This document shows, piece after piece, positions 28,588 through 38,090 of a stretch of 57,708 bases of DNA (its first letter is position 1; each line of letters starts with the position of its first letter). Position numbers and translations under genes: made by a program. Source of the DNA: CBDHDN01 sp965261585 (lineage in GTDB: Bacteria; Pseudomonadota; Alphaproteobacteria; UBA6615). Below the pieces are notes generated by a model. That model had not been told where the DNA came from. It saw nothing but the letters and a program-made list of their open reading frames with translations, and searched no databases. The stretch is taken from NCBI GenBank assembly GCA_965261585.1, contig CBDHDN010000031.1, forward strand, positions 1 to 57,708, written 5' to 3'.

Positions 28588-29493
28588 TCACGCGGCGGGC
28601 CTGATTGAGATCGCGGCGTGCCACGCCTGACGAGCTTGAGCGGGGCTCAGGTAGCCGTTCTTTTCGACGATCCACTGGGCATTGTAGAGTTCGACGAAGT
28701 CGCGGACGGCGTCCCGCAGCTCCGCGATGTTGCGGTAGATGCGACCATGGATGATCTGTTCCTTCAGCGTGCGATTGAACCGCTCGGCGACGCCGTTGGT
28801 CTGGGGCTCGGCGACGAAGGCGTAGGACGGCTGGATACCCCAGAACTTGATCTGGTTGGTGAAGTGGTCCGACAGATACTGGGAGCCGTGATCCATCCGC
28901 AAGGCCAGCCCCCGAGCCGCGCCGGCCGCGGTCGAGCCATACAGCCCGGCAAGCCCCATGGAGATCGGCTGCAGGGCGGCGAAGCGGTCGCCGCGCTTGC
29001 AGACATGCCAGCCGACACACTCGGCGTTCCAATGCTCGACGGCGGTGAAGATCCAGCCCCAGCCGTCGTCCACCGTGAACACCCGAACGCCATCGGTGCC
29101 CCACATGAGGTTCGGGGCATGAGTGATGATCTCACCGTCATGGGGATTGCCGCCACGGCGGCGGCAGCGATGGGGCGAGAGCAGATTGTTCTCGCGCATC
29201 AGGCGGAGCACCCGCTTGCGGGCAACCCGGATGTCGCGACAGACCCGAAGCCGAGCCCAGACCTTGCGGTAGCCCTCGCCCTCCCAGGGCGATGCCTCCA
29301 GGTCGGCTTCGATCGCCACCAGCAGCGCCTGGTCCGAGATCGCGGGCTTCGGTCCCCGACGCTTTGCCGGCGGCGGCTCGGCGTGCTGGCCGGAGGTCAT
29401 GGCGTAGAACGAGGAGCGGGCCATGCCCCAGGCGGCGCAGACCCGCCGCAGGCCGTAGGCCAGACCCGTGCCGGGCGAGGTGGCGGCACTCAT
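28588..29493 (-). CDS. IS3-family transposase OrfB (integrase domain)
   Basis: 301 residues. It contains the HTH_21-type start (GLRRVCAAWGMARSSFYAMT) and a retroviral-integrase core: LMWGTDGVRVFTVDDGWGWI (first Asp), LRMDHGSQYLSDHFTNQIKF (20; second Asp) and QTNGVAERFNRTLKEQ (Glu). The start ATG overlaps the OrfA stop (ATGA), so coupled translation or a frameshift may make OrfAB. Confidence 0.93.
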   Translation of the reverse strand: MSAATSPGTGLAYGLRRVCAAWGMARSSFYAMTSGQHAEPPPAKRRGPKPAISDQALLVAIEADLEASPWEGEGYRKVWARLRVCRDIRVARKRVLRLMRENNLLSPHRCRRRGGNPHDGEIITHAPNLMWGTDGVRVFTVDDGWGWIFTAVEHWNAECVGWHVCKRGDRFAALQPISMGLAGLYGSTAAGAARGLALRMDHGSQYLSDHFTNQIKFWGIQPSYAFVAEPQTNGVAERFNRTLKEQIIHGRIYRNIAELRDAVRDFVELYNAQWIVEKNGYLSPAQARQAWHAAISIRPAA

Positions 29494-29900
29494 CGCCGCG
29501 ACCTCCGCCGCCCCAAAGGGCCGAAGGTCTCCGTCTTGGCCTCCAGCAGTTCCACCTGCATGGTCAACTCTCCGATCCGCTTCATGGCGCTATCCAGTTC
29601 CGCCTGCACCGGATCGCCCTTGCGTTGCTTGAGCGAGGCGTCGATCCCGCCGATCGCTTTCTCACGCCACTGCTCGAGCCGGAAGATCTCTACGCCCAAC
29701 TGGCGCGACAGAAGTTGCACCGGCTCGTCACGCAAAAGCCGCAGAACGACCTCACGCTTGCGCGCCACCGTCCATCGCTGGCCAAGTCCCAGCGGGCCTG
29801 CCGGCAAAGCCTGGCCTGGGGAAAACGTGGACGAGCCAAGCTCGCCCGCATTTACCACAGGCCCATCAACAGCAACTTTCTTCTCAAAATTATCGGTCAT
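29490..29900 (-). CDS. IS3-family transposase OrfA (helix-turn-helix)
   Basis: 136 residues from MTDNFEKKVAVDGP, with AAGGAGG 8 nt before the ATG at 29900. RWTVARKREVVLRLLRDEPV is the recognition region and a C-terminal leucine-zipper-like helix follows (AMKRIGELTMQVELLEAKTE). It binds the element ends. Confidence 0.9.
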   Translation of the reverse strand: MTDNFEKKVAVDGPVVNAGELGSSTFSPGQALPAGPLGLGQRWTVARKREVVLRLLRDEPVQLLSRQLGVEIFRLEQWREKAIGGIDASLKQRKGDPVQAELDSAMKRIGELTMQVELLEAKTETFGPLGRRRSRR

Positions 29901-31332
29901 GTTCCGGTCCTCCTTGGACACTTCGATTAAGCCAATTCTGTGTCCAAGGAAATCGGGTCCGACTCACGCTTTTCAGGTAGAATGCGGCCGAGCCGAACGG
30001 CGGCGTCAAGAACGACACCTGCATGTTGACGGCGAACAGGATGCCGAACCAGATCGGATCGAAGCCGAGCTGCTTCACGCTCGGCAGGAACACCGGCATG
30101 GTCAGCAGGACGATACCTATCCAGTCCATGAACATCCCGAGGATCAGGAAGACCAGCATCATCACCAGGATGACGCCGATCGGCGGCACATTCAGCCCGA
30201 GGATCGCATCGGCGACGAACACGTTGCCGCCGGACAGGCTGAACGCGCCGGCCAGCGCGGTGGCGCCGAACGTCACCCACAGGATCGTACCGGCGGAGCG
30301 AAACGTCTGGGCCAGCGCCTCGGTGATCATCCTGGGACCGAGCTCGCTGCGGATCGCGATCAGCACCAGCGAGGCGACGACGCCCATGGCCGCGGCCTCG
30401 GTGATACCGGTGACGCCGCCATAGATCGAGCCGAGCACGATGTCGACGACGATCAATGGCGGCAGCAGGCCCTTGGCGATCGGGTAGTCGTCGACGTTGC
30501 GCAGCAGGAACACGGCGATCAGCGCGACGATCGCGCTGGAGAAGATCGCCACCGCAATCTGCTCCGTGCCGCCAAAGCCAAGCGCGCGGGCGATCAGCGA
30601 AACAAGGGCGCCGGACGCGAAGGGCCCGACCGAGAGCACCAGCTCCATCCGCTTGTCGATCGCGCGCACGTCCGTGTCGGGGACGTAGCCCGGACGCTCC
30701 GACGGCATCGGCGCCAGCGACGGGTTCAGTCGCGTCCGGATGATGATGTAGACGATGTAGATGGCGCCGAGCAGAAAGCCCGGGATGAAGGCCGCCGTGA
30801 ACAGAGCGTTGATCGACGTCTCGGTGATCAGGCCGTAGATGATCAGCACCACCGACGGCGGGATCATGGTGCCCAGCGAGCCGCCGGCGCAGATCGTGCC
30901 GATCGCCAGGTTCTGGTTGTAGCCGAGCCGCAGCATCTGCGGCAGCGCGACCAGGCCCAACAGCACGATCTCGCCGCCGATGATGCCCGACATGGCGGCC
31001 ATGATGACGGCCATCACGGTCGTCACGACGGCAACGCCGCCGCGCATCCGGCCAAGCGCAATGTTGAGCGAATCGTACATGTCCTTGGCGAGGCCGCTGC
31101 GCTCCAACAGCGACGCCATGAAGATGAACAGCGGCACGGCTATGATGGCGAACGTGATCGACAGGTCGTAGATCCGCTGGGCGACCAGCGCGAGGCCGCG
31201 GTCGCCGAAATTGACGAAGATGACGATGGCGCCGAGCAGGCCGGTCGCGAACCCCAGCGGCACGCCGATCGCCAGCAGCACGAAGATGCCGACCAGCACG
31301 AAGAGTGTGAGCGTCCCGACGTCCATGATCGG

Positions 31333-31932
31333 TCAGTCCACGCCCGGTGTCGTGGACGCGCCCTCGCCCCGATCCTTGCGCACGTCGATGACGAAGTTGT
31401 TGATCGCCTGAATAGCGATCAGGATCGCGGCGACCAGGACCAGCGGCTTGATCGTTGCCGGAACCGGCGGATTTAACGCCGTCCCCAGCTTCTCCCAGCG
31501 GGTCAGCGCGCGGAAGGCGATCTGCCAGCCGGACCACACCATCGCGAAGACATAAAGCAGCACCACCACCATCGCGATGAAATCGAAGACCCGCTGTACG
31601 CTGCGCGGCACGATGTCGTAGAACACCGTGATGCGGATGTGGCTGCGCTGCTGCATCGCGTAGACGCCGGCCATCAGATAGATCATCGCGCCGAGCCAGA
31701 CCGCCGTCTCGTTGACCCACAAGGTCGGGCTGAAGAAGACGTAACGGCTCGTCACCTCGAACGTCATGATCACCACGATCACGGCGGTCAGCGTCATGGC
31801 GATGCGCGACAAGAACGTCGTCACGCGATCGACGATCGTGATCTCGATGTTGTCGGGCGGGGCAACGTGCCAGCGCAGGACGTAGCGGATGATGCCGCCG
31901 AGGTCGCGGGGGTCCGTGTCGTCGTGATGCAT
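31333..31932 (-). CDS. dctQ: TRAP transporter small permease (DctQ)
   Basis: 199 residues from MHHDDTDPRDLGG with four predicted helices: RIAMTLTAVIVVIMTFEVTS (20), NETAVWLGAMIYLMAGVYAM (20), FDFIAMVVVLLYVFAMVWSG (20) and PLVLVAAILIAIQAINNFVI (20). SRYVFFSPTLWVNETA is the usual DctQ loop. It forms the membrane complex with DctM. It lies between dctP and dctM and looks intact, although both neighbours are broken. Confidence 0.92.
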   Translation of the reverse strand: MHHDDTDPRDLGGIIRYVLRWHVAPPDNIEITIVDRVTTFLSRIAMTLTAVIVVIMTFEVTSRYVFFSPTLWVNETAVWLGAMIYLMAGVYAMQQRSHIRITVFYDIVPRSVQRVFDFIAMVVVLLYVFAMVWSGWQIAFRALTRWEKLGTALNPPVPATIKPLVLVAAILIAIQAINNFVIDVRKDRGEGASTTPGVD

Positions 31933-32519
31933 CCCGGTGGGCCTGGCGTTCAGGTTCTTTTGTCTTTGTGGAAAGGGCCGGGCGGCGGCTTGAATCCCGC
32001 CGCCCGGATAGAGCCTTAGCTTTGCTTGACCACCTAGTCGAGCAGGCCGAGCTCCTGCATGTAGGCGACGTGGCTGTCGATGAGCCGCAGCGCCAGTTCC
32101 GAATCCCCGGCGAACGTCTTCCAAGTGCTCTGCGCGAACGTGCGGAACTGCTTGCGGTCGTCGGCTGACCAGTCATGCAACGTGACGCCCTGGCTGCGCA
32201 AATCGACCGCCGCCTGCTTGTCGCGGATCTCGGTCTGGATCGCGAGGTCCAGCGCCGCCTTCTTCAGGGCCACCTCCATGATCCGCTGCAGATCCGGCGA
32301 CAGCTTGTCCCAGGCCTCCTGGTTGCAGGACAGCTGCTCGGTCGGCATCGAGTGGAAGCCGGGGAACGTCGCGTACTCGGCCGTGTCGAACAGCCCCAGC
32401 GAGACGTTCGTGTTCAGCGTCGATGCATCGGCGCCGTCGACGATGCCGGTGCGCAGCGCCGTCGGCACCTCGCCGAAGTCCATCACCACCGGCTTGGCGC
32501 CGAGGGCCGCAAAGATCTG

Positions 32520-34452
32520 GTGCGCCAGGCGAACTGGCAGAAGGTAGGGGGTGCAAGTCCCCCGGAACGAAGGAGTAACCGAACCACGTTTCTCCGCGAG
32601 CCGTGCGTTGGCTCCCGTGAGGGGGCAGGCGAAGCGTCGGTAGCGGCATGGATGGGCAGGGCTATTGAGCACCGTAAAAGCGATGGTCCGGGGTGCCGAG
32701 GCTTTCAGATCGGTCGAAGGCAATATTGCAGGCGTCGTTTTGGTGAGATGTCGGCGAGCCCCGCGGTGTCAGAGAACCCATGCACGTTCGCACGCCTTCT
32801 GTTGGGACCCTGGGAGGTCTTCAAACTGCCCCGGTTGTCGTAAAGGGGCCGCGTAGGGAATGGAGAAAACCGAAGCCTATGATGAACGGTTTGAAGAAGT
32901 CGGATGAGGCCGTACGACCTGTGAGGGCGGCGAACAAGGGAGCGCGAGCTTCTGCGGAGTCGCCGGAGGAAAGGGCCTCAACCAAGGGGAATCCGGATTG
33001 CCAAAGCACGCGCCGAACCCAGTGTCGGGTAAGCGTGCCACAGGCGGCGGCCCGGATACGGAAAGCTGCAGAGAGAAACCCGAAGGAACGTCTCACTGCG
33101 CTCTTCCACCACATTACGCCGGACGCGCTCGGTGCGGCCTACTTCGCATTGAAGAAGGACGCAGCAGCCGGTGTCGACGGCGTTACGTGGGACATGTACG
33201 GCGAGGGTCTGGATGAGCGCCTGCTCGACCTGCACCGGCGCCTGCACAGGGGGGGAGCGTACCGGGCGCCACCGGTTCGGCGGGTAGAGGTACCCAAGCC
33301 GGACGGGGGGACACGACCGCTCGGGATCGCGGCGCTGGAGGACAAGGTCGTCCAGAAGGCGGTTGTGGATGTGATCCTGACACCGATCTACGAGGTGGTG
33401 TTTCTTGGCTTCAGCTACGGGTTCCGACCGGGGCGGGGGGCGCACGATGCGCTCGATGCCCTGGCCTTCGGGATAGAACGGCGCAAGGTCAGCTGGATAG
33501 TCGATGCAGACCTCCGGGCGTACTTCGACACGATCCCGCGGGATTGGTTGATCACGTTCCTAGAGCACCGCATCGGAGACAGGCGGGTCATCCGTCTGAT
33601 CCGGAAATGGCTGAACGCCGGCGTCATAGAGAGTGGGTCATGGGCAGATACGGGTATGGGCACGCCGCAGGGGGCAATAGTCTCCCCCGTCTTGGCGAAC
33701 GTGTTCCTGCATTACGTGCTCGACGTGTGGTTCCACAAGAAATGGCGCCCGAACGTCCCGGATGGCGAAGCGATCATCGTCCGTTACGCTGACGATATCG
33801 TTGTCGGGTTCCAACACAAGCGGGATGCGGAGCGGTACCTCCGCGACGTTCGGGAGAGGCTGGCCCGGTTCGGTCTCAGCCTCCACCAGGACAAGACCCG
33901 CCTCGTGGAGTTTGGCCGGTTCGCGGATTTGAACCGGCGCCAGCGCGGGGTGGGCAAGCCGGAGACTTTCGACTTTCTGGGCCTCACGCACTCAGCGGGG
34001 CAAAGCGGAGCAATTGCACGACGACCCTGAGAGGACGCTTTCGGCTTGGTCGCAAACCGGTTGCCAAACGGGTCAACAGGACCCTGGCGCGCATCGACGA
34101 GGTGCTTCGCAAGCGCTGGCACCACGACATCTGGGAAGTTGGTAGGTGGCTGGGGAGAGTCTGCAATGGCTGGCTCAACTACTTTGCCGTCCCAGGGTCA
34201 GGCCGGTTCATCCGTGCGTTCCTCCGCAGGCTGCAACGCCGGTGGATGCGGGCGCTACGCCGCCGGTCCCAGCGAGCCCGATTTAGTTGGAAGCGACTGG
34301 AGCGCATGACCGAAATCCTGTGGCCACGCGCCTCCATCCGCCACCCATGGCCGGACCAGCGGTTCGCCGTCAAGCACCCGAGGTAGGAGCCGGATGGTTC
34401 AACGACCACGTCCGGATCTGCGCGGGGGGTGCGCAGCAATGCGCATTCCTAC
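32520..34452 (+). mobile_element. Group II intron, type I, copy 1 (antisense within dctP)
   Basis: The 5' end is GTGCGCCAGG (GUGYG consensus). A domain V-like hairpin sits near 34386-34412 (GAGCCGGATG...CACGTCCGG), followed by a domain VI-like stem ending CCTAC at 34452. It contains a reverse transcriptase gene. Exon borders are GATCTG / CGTAAC on the intron strand, the same as copy 2. Because dctP is on the other strand, splicing cannot repair it. At 1933 nt it is 20 nt longer than copy 2. Confidence 0.92.
32879..34386 (+). pseudogene. ltrA: Group II intron reverse transcriptase/maturase, frameshifted copy
   Basis: Starts MMNGLKKSDEAV. The RT domain has KPDGGTRPLGIAALEDKVVQ (20), GFSYGFRPGRGAHDAL, MGTPQGAIVSPVLANVFLHY (20) and the catalytic IIVRYADDIVVGF. 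Near 33995 a 20-nt insertion not present in copy 2 shifts the frame. The protein then stops at 34030, losing the maturase X domain and the C-terminal region still readable to 34386. This copy is therefore probably unable to splice or move by itself. Confidence 0.93.
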
Positions 34453-35111
34453 CGTAACCGTCTCCAGGCCCGGCGGCGAACGGAACTTCCAATCCTTCAG
34501 GTCGCTCGGACCCGCCAATGGCGCCGTCGACGACAGCGACTCGTGGCCCTGCAGCCACCAGCCGACGAGATGCATGTCGCTCGCCATAGAGCTCCTGCAC
34601 CAGTTCGCGGCCGCCGCCGTTATCGAGCCAACCGAGCATCTGGTATGGCGTGTCGTAGCCACCCATGATGTCGCCGGCGAACTGGAACGCGACGTTCTTG
34701 CCGACGTTGCCGCTGGCTCCAGTCATGTCGCAGTCGAGGATGCCTTGCTGGGCCGCGCCAAAGGTCTCGTTCTGGGCGACGACCTCGCTCGAATAGTGGA
34801 TCTGTACGCCGAGCCGCCCACCGGACATGACGCGCACGTCGTCGATGAACTGGCTGACGATCTTGCCGGGCACCGACTCCGCGGAGAAGTGCGTCTGGAT
34901 ACGCAGTTTGCTCTGCGCCGACGCCGCCGTCGAGAACGCTGCGCCGACGTGTCGGCAACACGCGATATGTCCGGTTTATGTACCAGATGATCTGTCCGGT
35001 TTTAGAACGCCTCCAAGCCATGGAGGGAGGCGATGCGTCGGACGGAGCAGGTACAGGGACTGAGATTGATGAAGTTCGAGGAGGTTTACGGGCGCACCCA
35101 TCGGGGTGGCT

Positions 35112-37094
35112 GTGTGCCGTGGAAAGGCACCATCCTTCAGCGGGTGAAAATCCCGCCCGGCAACTGTCGTTCCAGCCGGTAGCAATCAGAGCGAATGATG
35201 GAGGTAACGACATCGTTTGAAGCACTCCGAGAAACGGACCGCCCTGGGCGGTTCAGCGACCATGCGGGCCGCAACGCGAGTGAACACCGAGCAGGCCTCG
35301 AAACTTGGAATGCGGAAGCCGACCCGTCAGCTACTCGGGGAAGGCTGCCACCGGCCGGGAAGAGAACGACACGCGCACCGGCCGGCTCCGCCGGGGTAAT
35401 GGTGGCTGCACGCATGGAGCAGGAGGATGGGAGCAACACGGGAAGCCCTGTCGGTGGTGTGCACTCACCAACCGGAACCCCGTGAGGGGCAGGCCGGGCC
35501 GGCAGGGTGGCGGATGGGCTCGTAGTACCGCGGAGGCCGGGTAATGCCGGCGGAGGAAAGGAGCCCTGGTTCGAGAGCAATACGGAAAGGAAGCAAGACG
35601 TGACCACTGGCGAGAGCCTAACAGGGTCAGAAAAGGTTCGGAAATTCCAGACCGTGTTACATGCGAAAGCTAAGGAAGAACCCGGACGGCGGTTCCATTC
35701 GCTGATTGACAAGGTGTGGCGCGAGGACTTCTTGATGGAAGCCTGGAGGCAGGTTCGCCGCAATGGCGGCGCTGCCGGGGTGGACGGAGAGAACTTCGCG
35801 GACATCAAGGCGTACGGCGTGGACCGCTGGCTCGGGGAACTGGCGCGGGAACTGAGGGATGCCACCTACACACCGAAGCCGGTGCGACAGGTTCTGATCC
35901 CGAAGAAACAGCCCGGCAAGTTCCGGCCATTGGGCATTCCCTGCATACGGGACCGAGTGGCGCAGACATCGGCCATGCTCGTGCTGACACCGATGTTCGA
36001 AGCCGACTTGCAACCGGAGCAGTACGCCTACAGGCCGGAGCGGAGCGCCCTCGGCGCGGTACAACGCGTTCATCGTCTCCTGTACAGGGGGCACAACGAG
36101 GTGGTTGATTGCGATTTGTCCAACTACTTCGGCGAAATTCCGCACGCCGAATTGATGAAAAGCCTCGCCCGGCGCATCAGCGACGGGCGGATGCTCGGAC
36201 TCATCAAGGCGTGGCTGGAGATGCCGGTGGAGGAGGACGACGGCAAGGGCGGCACCAGCCGCACGAACCGGGCGCGCAGGGAGCGGAAAGGAACCCCGCA
36301 AGGGGCGCCGATCTCGCCGCTGCTCAGCAACCTCTATATGCGGCGCTTCATACTGGGTTGGAAGGTGCTGGGCTATGCCCGGCGCTTCCGTTCGGAAATC
36401 GTGAACTACGCGGACGACCTTTGCGTGCTCGGCAAGGCCCCGGCGGCGGAAATGCTGACGGCGGTCGAGCGGCTCATGGAGGGTCTGAAGCTGCCGGTCA
36501 ACGAACGGAAGACCCGATGCTTGCGGTGCCCGGAGGGGCCATTGGAGTTTCTGGGCTACCGCATCGGACGCAACTACCGCCCGACCGGGGAGGGGACCTA
36601 CACTGGAACCCGACCCAGCAAAGCGAGCGTCCAGAGCATTTGCCGCACGATCAGCGATATCACCACGCCACGCTACCAGCTGCTGCCGTCGGAAATGGTG
36701 GTGGAACGCCTGAACCGGACCATCGTCGGGTGGGCGAACTACTTCTGTCTTGGTCAGGTCAGCCCAGCTTATAGCGCGGTCAACCAACACGCGGTCAGGC
36801 GGCTCCGTCAGTGGCTCTGTCGAAAGCACAAGACGCGGTTCGGGAAATTCGTGCATTTCCCGGACGCCCGGCTATACGATGAATATGGCCTCACGCGTCT
36901 CACGCGGCAGACGATAGGCCTTCCGAGTGCGAAGGTATGATCTCGTCCGAAAGCCGGATGCGAGAGATCCGCACGTCCGGTTTGATGAGCGGGGGACTGG
37001 AAACGTGGCCACGGGAGCCGGACTGAGGCCCGGAGCGAAAGCGACGGAACCGCCACCGGACCCTTAAAGCTGGCGCGCCAGCCCCCGACTCTAC
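35112..37094 (+). mobile_element. Group II intron, type II (sense within IS1202-like transposase)
   Basis: 5' end GTGTGCCGTGG (GUGYG). Domain V-like hairpin around 36953-36985 (AGCCGGATGCGAGAGATCCG...ACGTCCGG). Domain VI ends CTCTAC at 37094, with a stem GGGGGACTGG / CCAGCCCCCG enclosing about 80 nt. Removing it joins GGC T|TG AGC in frame (RGGLSQAEAA). Unrelated in sequence to type I. Confidence 0.88.
35600..36940 (+). CDS. ltrA: Group II intron reverse transcriptase/maturase, type II, intact
   Basis: 446 residues from GTG 35600, preceded by GGAAAGGAAGCAAGAC. RT landmarks: NGGAAGVDGENFADIKAYG, KKQPGKFRPLGIPCIRDRVA (20), YAYRPERSALGAVQRVHRLL (20), KGTPQGAPISPLLSNLYMRR (20) and the catalytic EIVNYADDLCVLG. 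The maturase region follows (GWANYFCLGQ, CRKHKTRFGKFVHFPDARLY). It should help fold the intron for splicing and drive retrohoming. There is no obvious HNH endonuclease domain at the end. Confidence 0.93.
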   Translation: MTTGESLTGSEKVRKFQTVLHAKAKEEPGRRFHSLIDKVWREDFLMEAWRQVRRNGGAAGVDGENFADIKAYGVDRWLGELARELRDATYTPKPVRQVLIPKKQPGKFRPLGIPCIRDRVAQTSAMLVLTPMFEADLQPEQYAYRPERSALGAVQRVHRLLYRGHNEVVDCDLSNYFGEIPHAELMKSLARRISDGRMLGLIKAWLEMPVEEDDGKGGTSRTNRARRERKGTPQGAPISPLLSNLYMRRFILGWKVLGYARRFRSEIVNYADDLCVLGKAPAAEMLTAVERLMEGLKLPVNERKTRCLRCPEGPLEFLGYRIGRNYRPTGEGTYTGTRPSKASVQSICRTISDITTPRYQLLPSEMVVERLNRTIVGWANYFCLGQVSPAYSAVNQHAVRRLRQWLCRKHKTRFGKFVHFPDARLYDEYGLTRLTRQTIGLPSAKV

Positions 37095-38090
37095 TGAGCC
37101 AGGCGGAGGCGGCGGAGGTTCTGGGTGTCTCGGAGCGCACCTTCCGGCGCTGGCGCGACCGCTACGAGGCGGAGGGAGCCGACGGTCTCTACGACCGCCG
37201 CCTGGGCCGCCTCTCGGCGCGGCGCGCGCCGGTGGACGAGGTGGCGCGGGTGCTGGAGTTGTTCGACACCCGCTACTGGGACTTCACGGCCAAGCACTTC
37301 CACGAGAAGCTGGTGGCCGATCACGGCTTCAAGCGCAGCTACAACTGGCTGCGGCTGAGCTTGCAAGCCCATGGGCGCAGGCGCGCGGCGCCCAGGCGTG
37401 GGGCGCACCGGCGCAAGCGGCCGCGCCGTGCCCTGCCCGGCATGATGTTGCACCAGGACGGCTCGAGCCACGAGTGGGTCCCCGGTCGATGGTGGGACCT
37501 GATCGTCACCATGGACGATGCGACCAGCGATATCTACTCGGCCTTCTTCGTCGCCGAAGAGGGCACCATGTCGAGCTTCCAGGGGGTGTCCGAGGCGATC
37601 CGGGCCAAGGGCCTGTTCTGCTCGCTCTACGCCGACCGCGCCAGCCACTACTGGAACACGCCCGAGGCCGGCGGCAAGGTGGACAAGGACACCCCGACCC
37701 AGGTCGGCCGCGCCCTGGCGCAGCTCGGCATCGAGTTGATCCCGGCCTACTCGCCCGAGGCAAGGGGGCGCTCGGAGCGCATGTTCGGCACCTTGCAGAA
37801 GCGCCTGCCCCAGGAACTCAGGCTCGCCGGCATCACCGACATGGTCGAGGCCAACCGCTTCCTCAAGGAGGTCTTCCTGCCACAACACAACGCCCGCTTC
37901 GCGACCCCGGCCGAGGACCAGGGCACCGCCTTCGTCCCCTTCACCGGCGCGCTCGACGACATCCTGTGCATCCACGAGGAACGCACCGTCTCAAACGACA
38001 ACACGGTGCGCTACAAGCGCCTGGCACTTCAGATCCCCGCCGGCCGCCACCGCCGCCATTACGTCAAGGCCAGGGTCCGCGTCCACGAAT

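Larger units (their letters stand above)
28553..29966 (-). mobile_element. IS3-type element with an unusually long 14-bp target duplication
   Basis: 1414 bp. Ends TGTAGCGCACCCGGTTCCTT (28553) and, read inward from 29966, TGAGTCGGACCCGATTTCCT are inverted repeats that both continue TGGACAC. The flanks share CGCTTTTCAGGTAG at 28539-28552 and 29967-29980. IS3 elements normally duplicate 3-5 bp. Confidence 0.9.
28413..31326 (-). pseudogene. dctM: TRAP transporter large permease (DctM), split by an IS3-type element and frameshifted
   Basis: The first 440 or so codons (31326 to about 29981) read as a clean DctM with many membrane helices: IGVPLGFATGLLGAIVIFV, GIIGGEIVLLGLVALPQMLR (20) and FLTPPFGSAAFYLKS. 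At AFYLKS an IS3-type element enters. After it the sequence resumes (LKSVAPP), shifts by one extra base near 28530, and ends ALILFYPPVALVFVR at 28413. Uptake by the TRAP system needs this permease, so the transporter is probably dead here. Confidence 0.9.

Noticed and set aside
28618..31476. 952-codon plus-strand open frame
   Set aside because: It is antisense to the IS3 OrfAB and dctM, and has an Asp/Arg/His/Gln-rich translation with no domain. A shadow frame.
29927..32176. 749-codon minus-strand open frame
   Set aside because: Out-of-frame reading of dctM/dctQ; both real genes have clear family motifs in other frames.
32520..37094. Reverse transcriptases as a retron or diversity-generating system
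   Set aside because: Both RTs have maturase regions and are enclosed by GUGYG starts and domain V/VI-like ends. There are no msr/msd or template/variable repeats.
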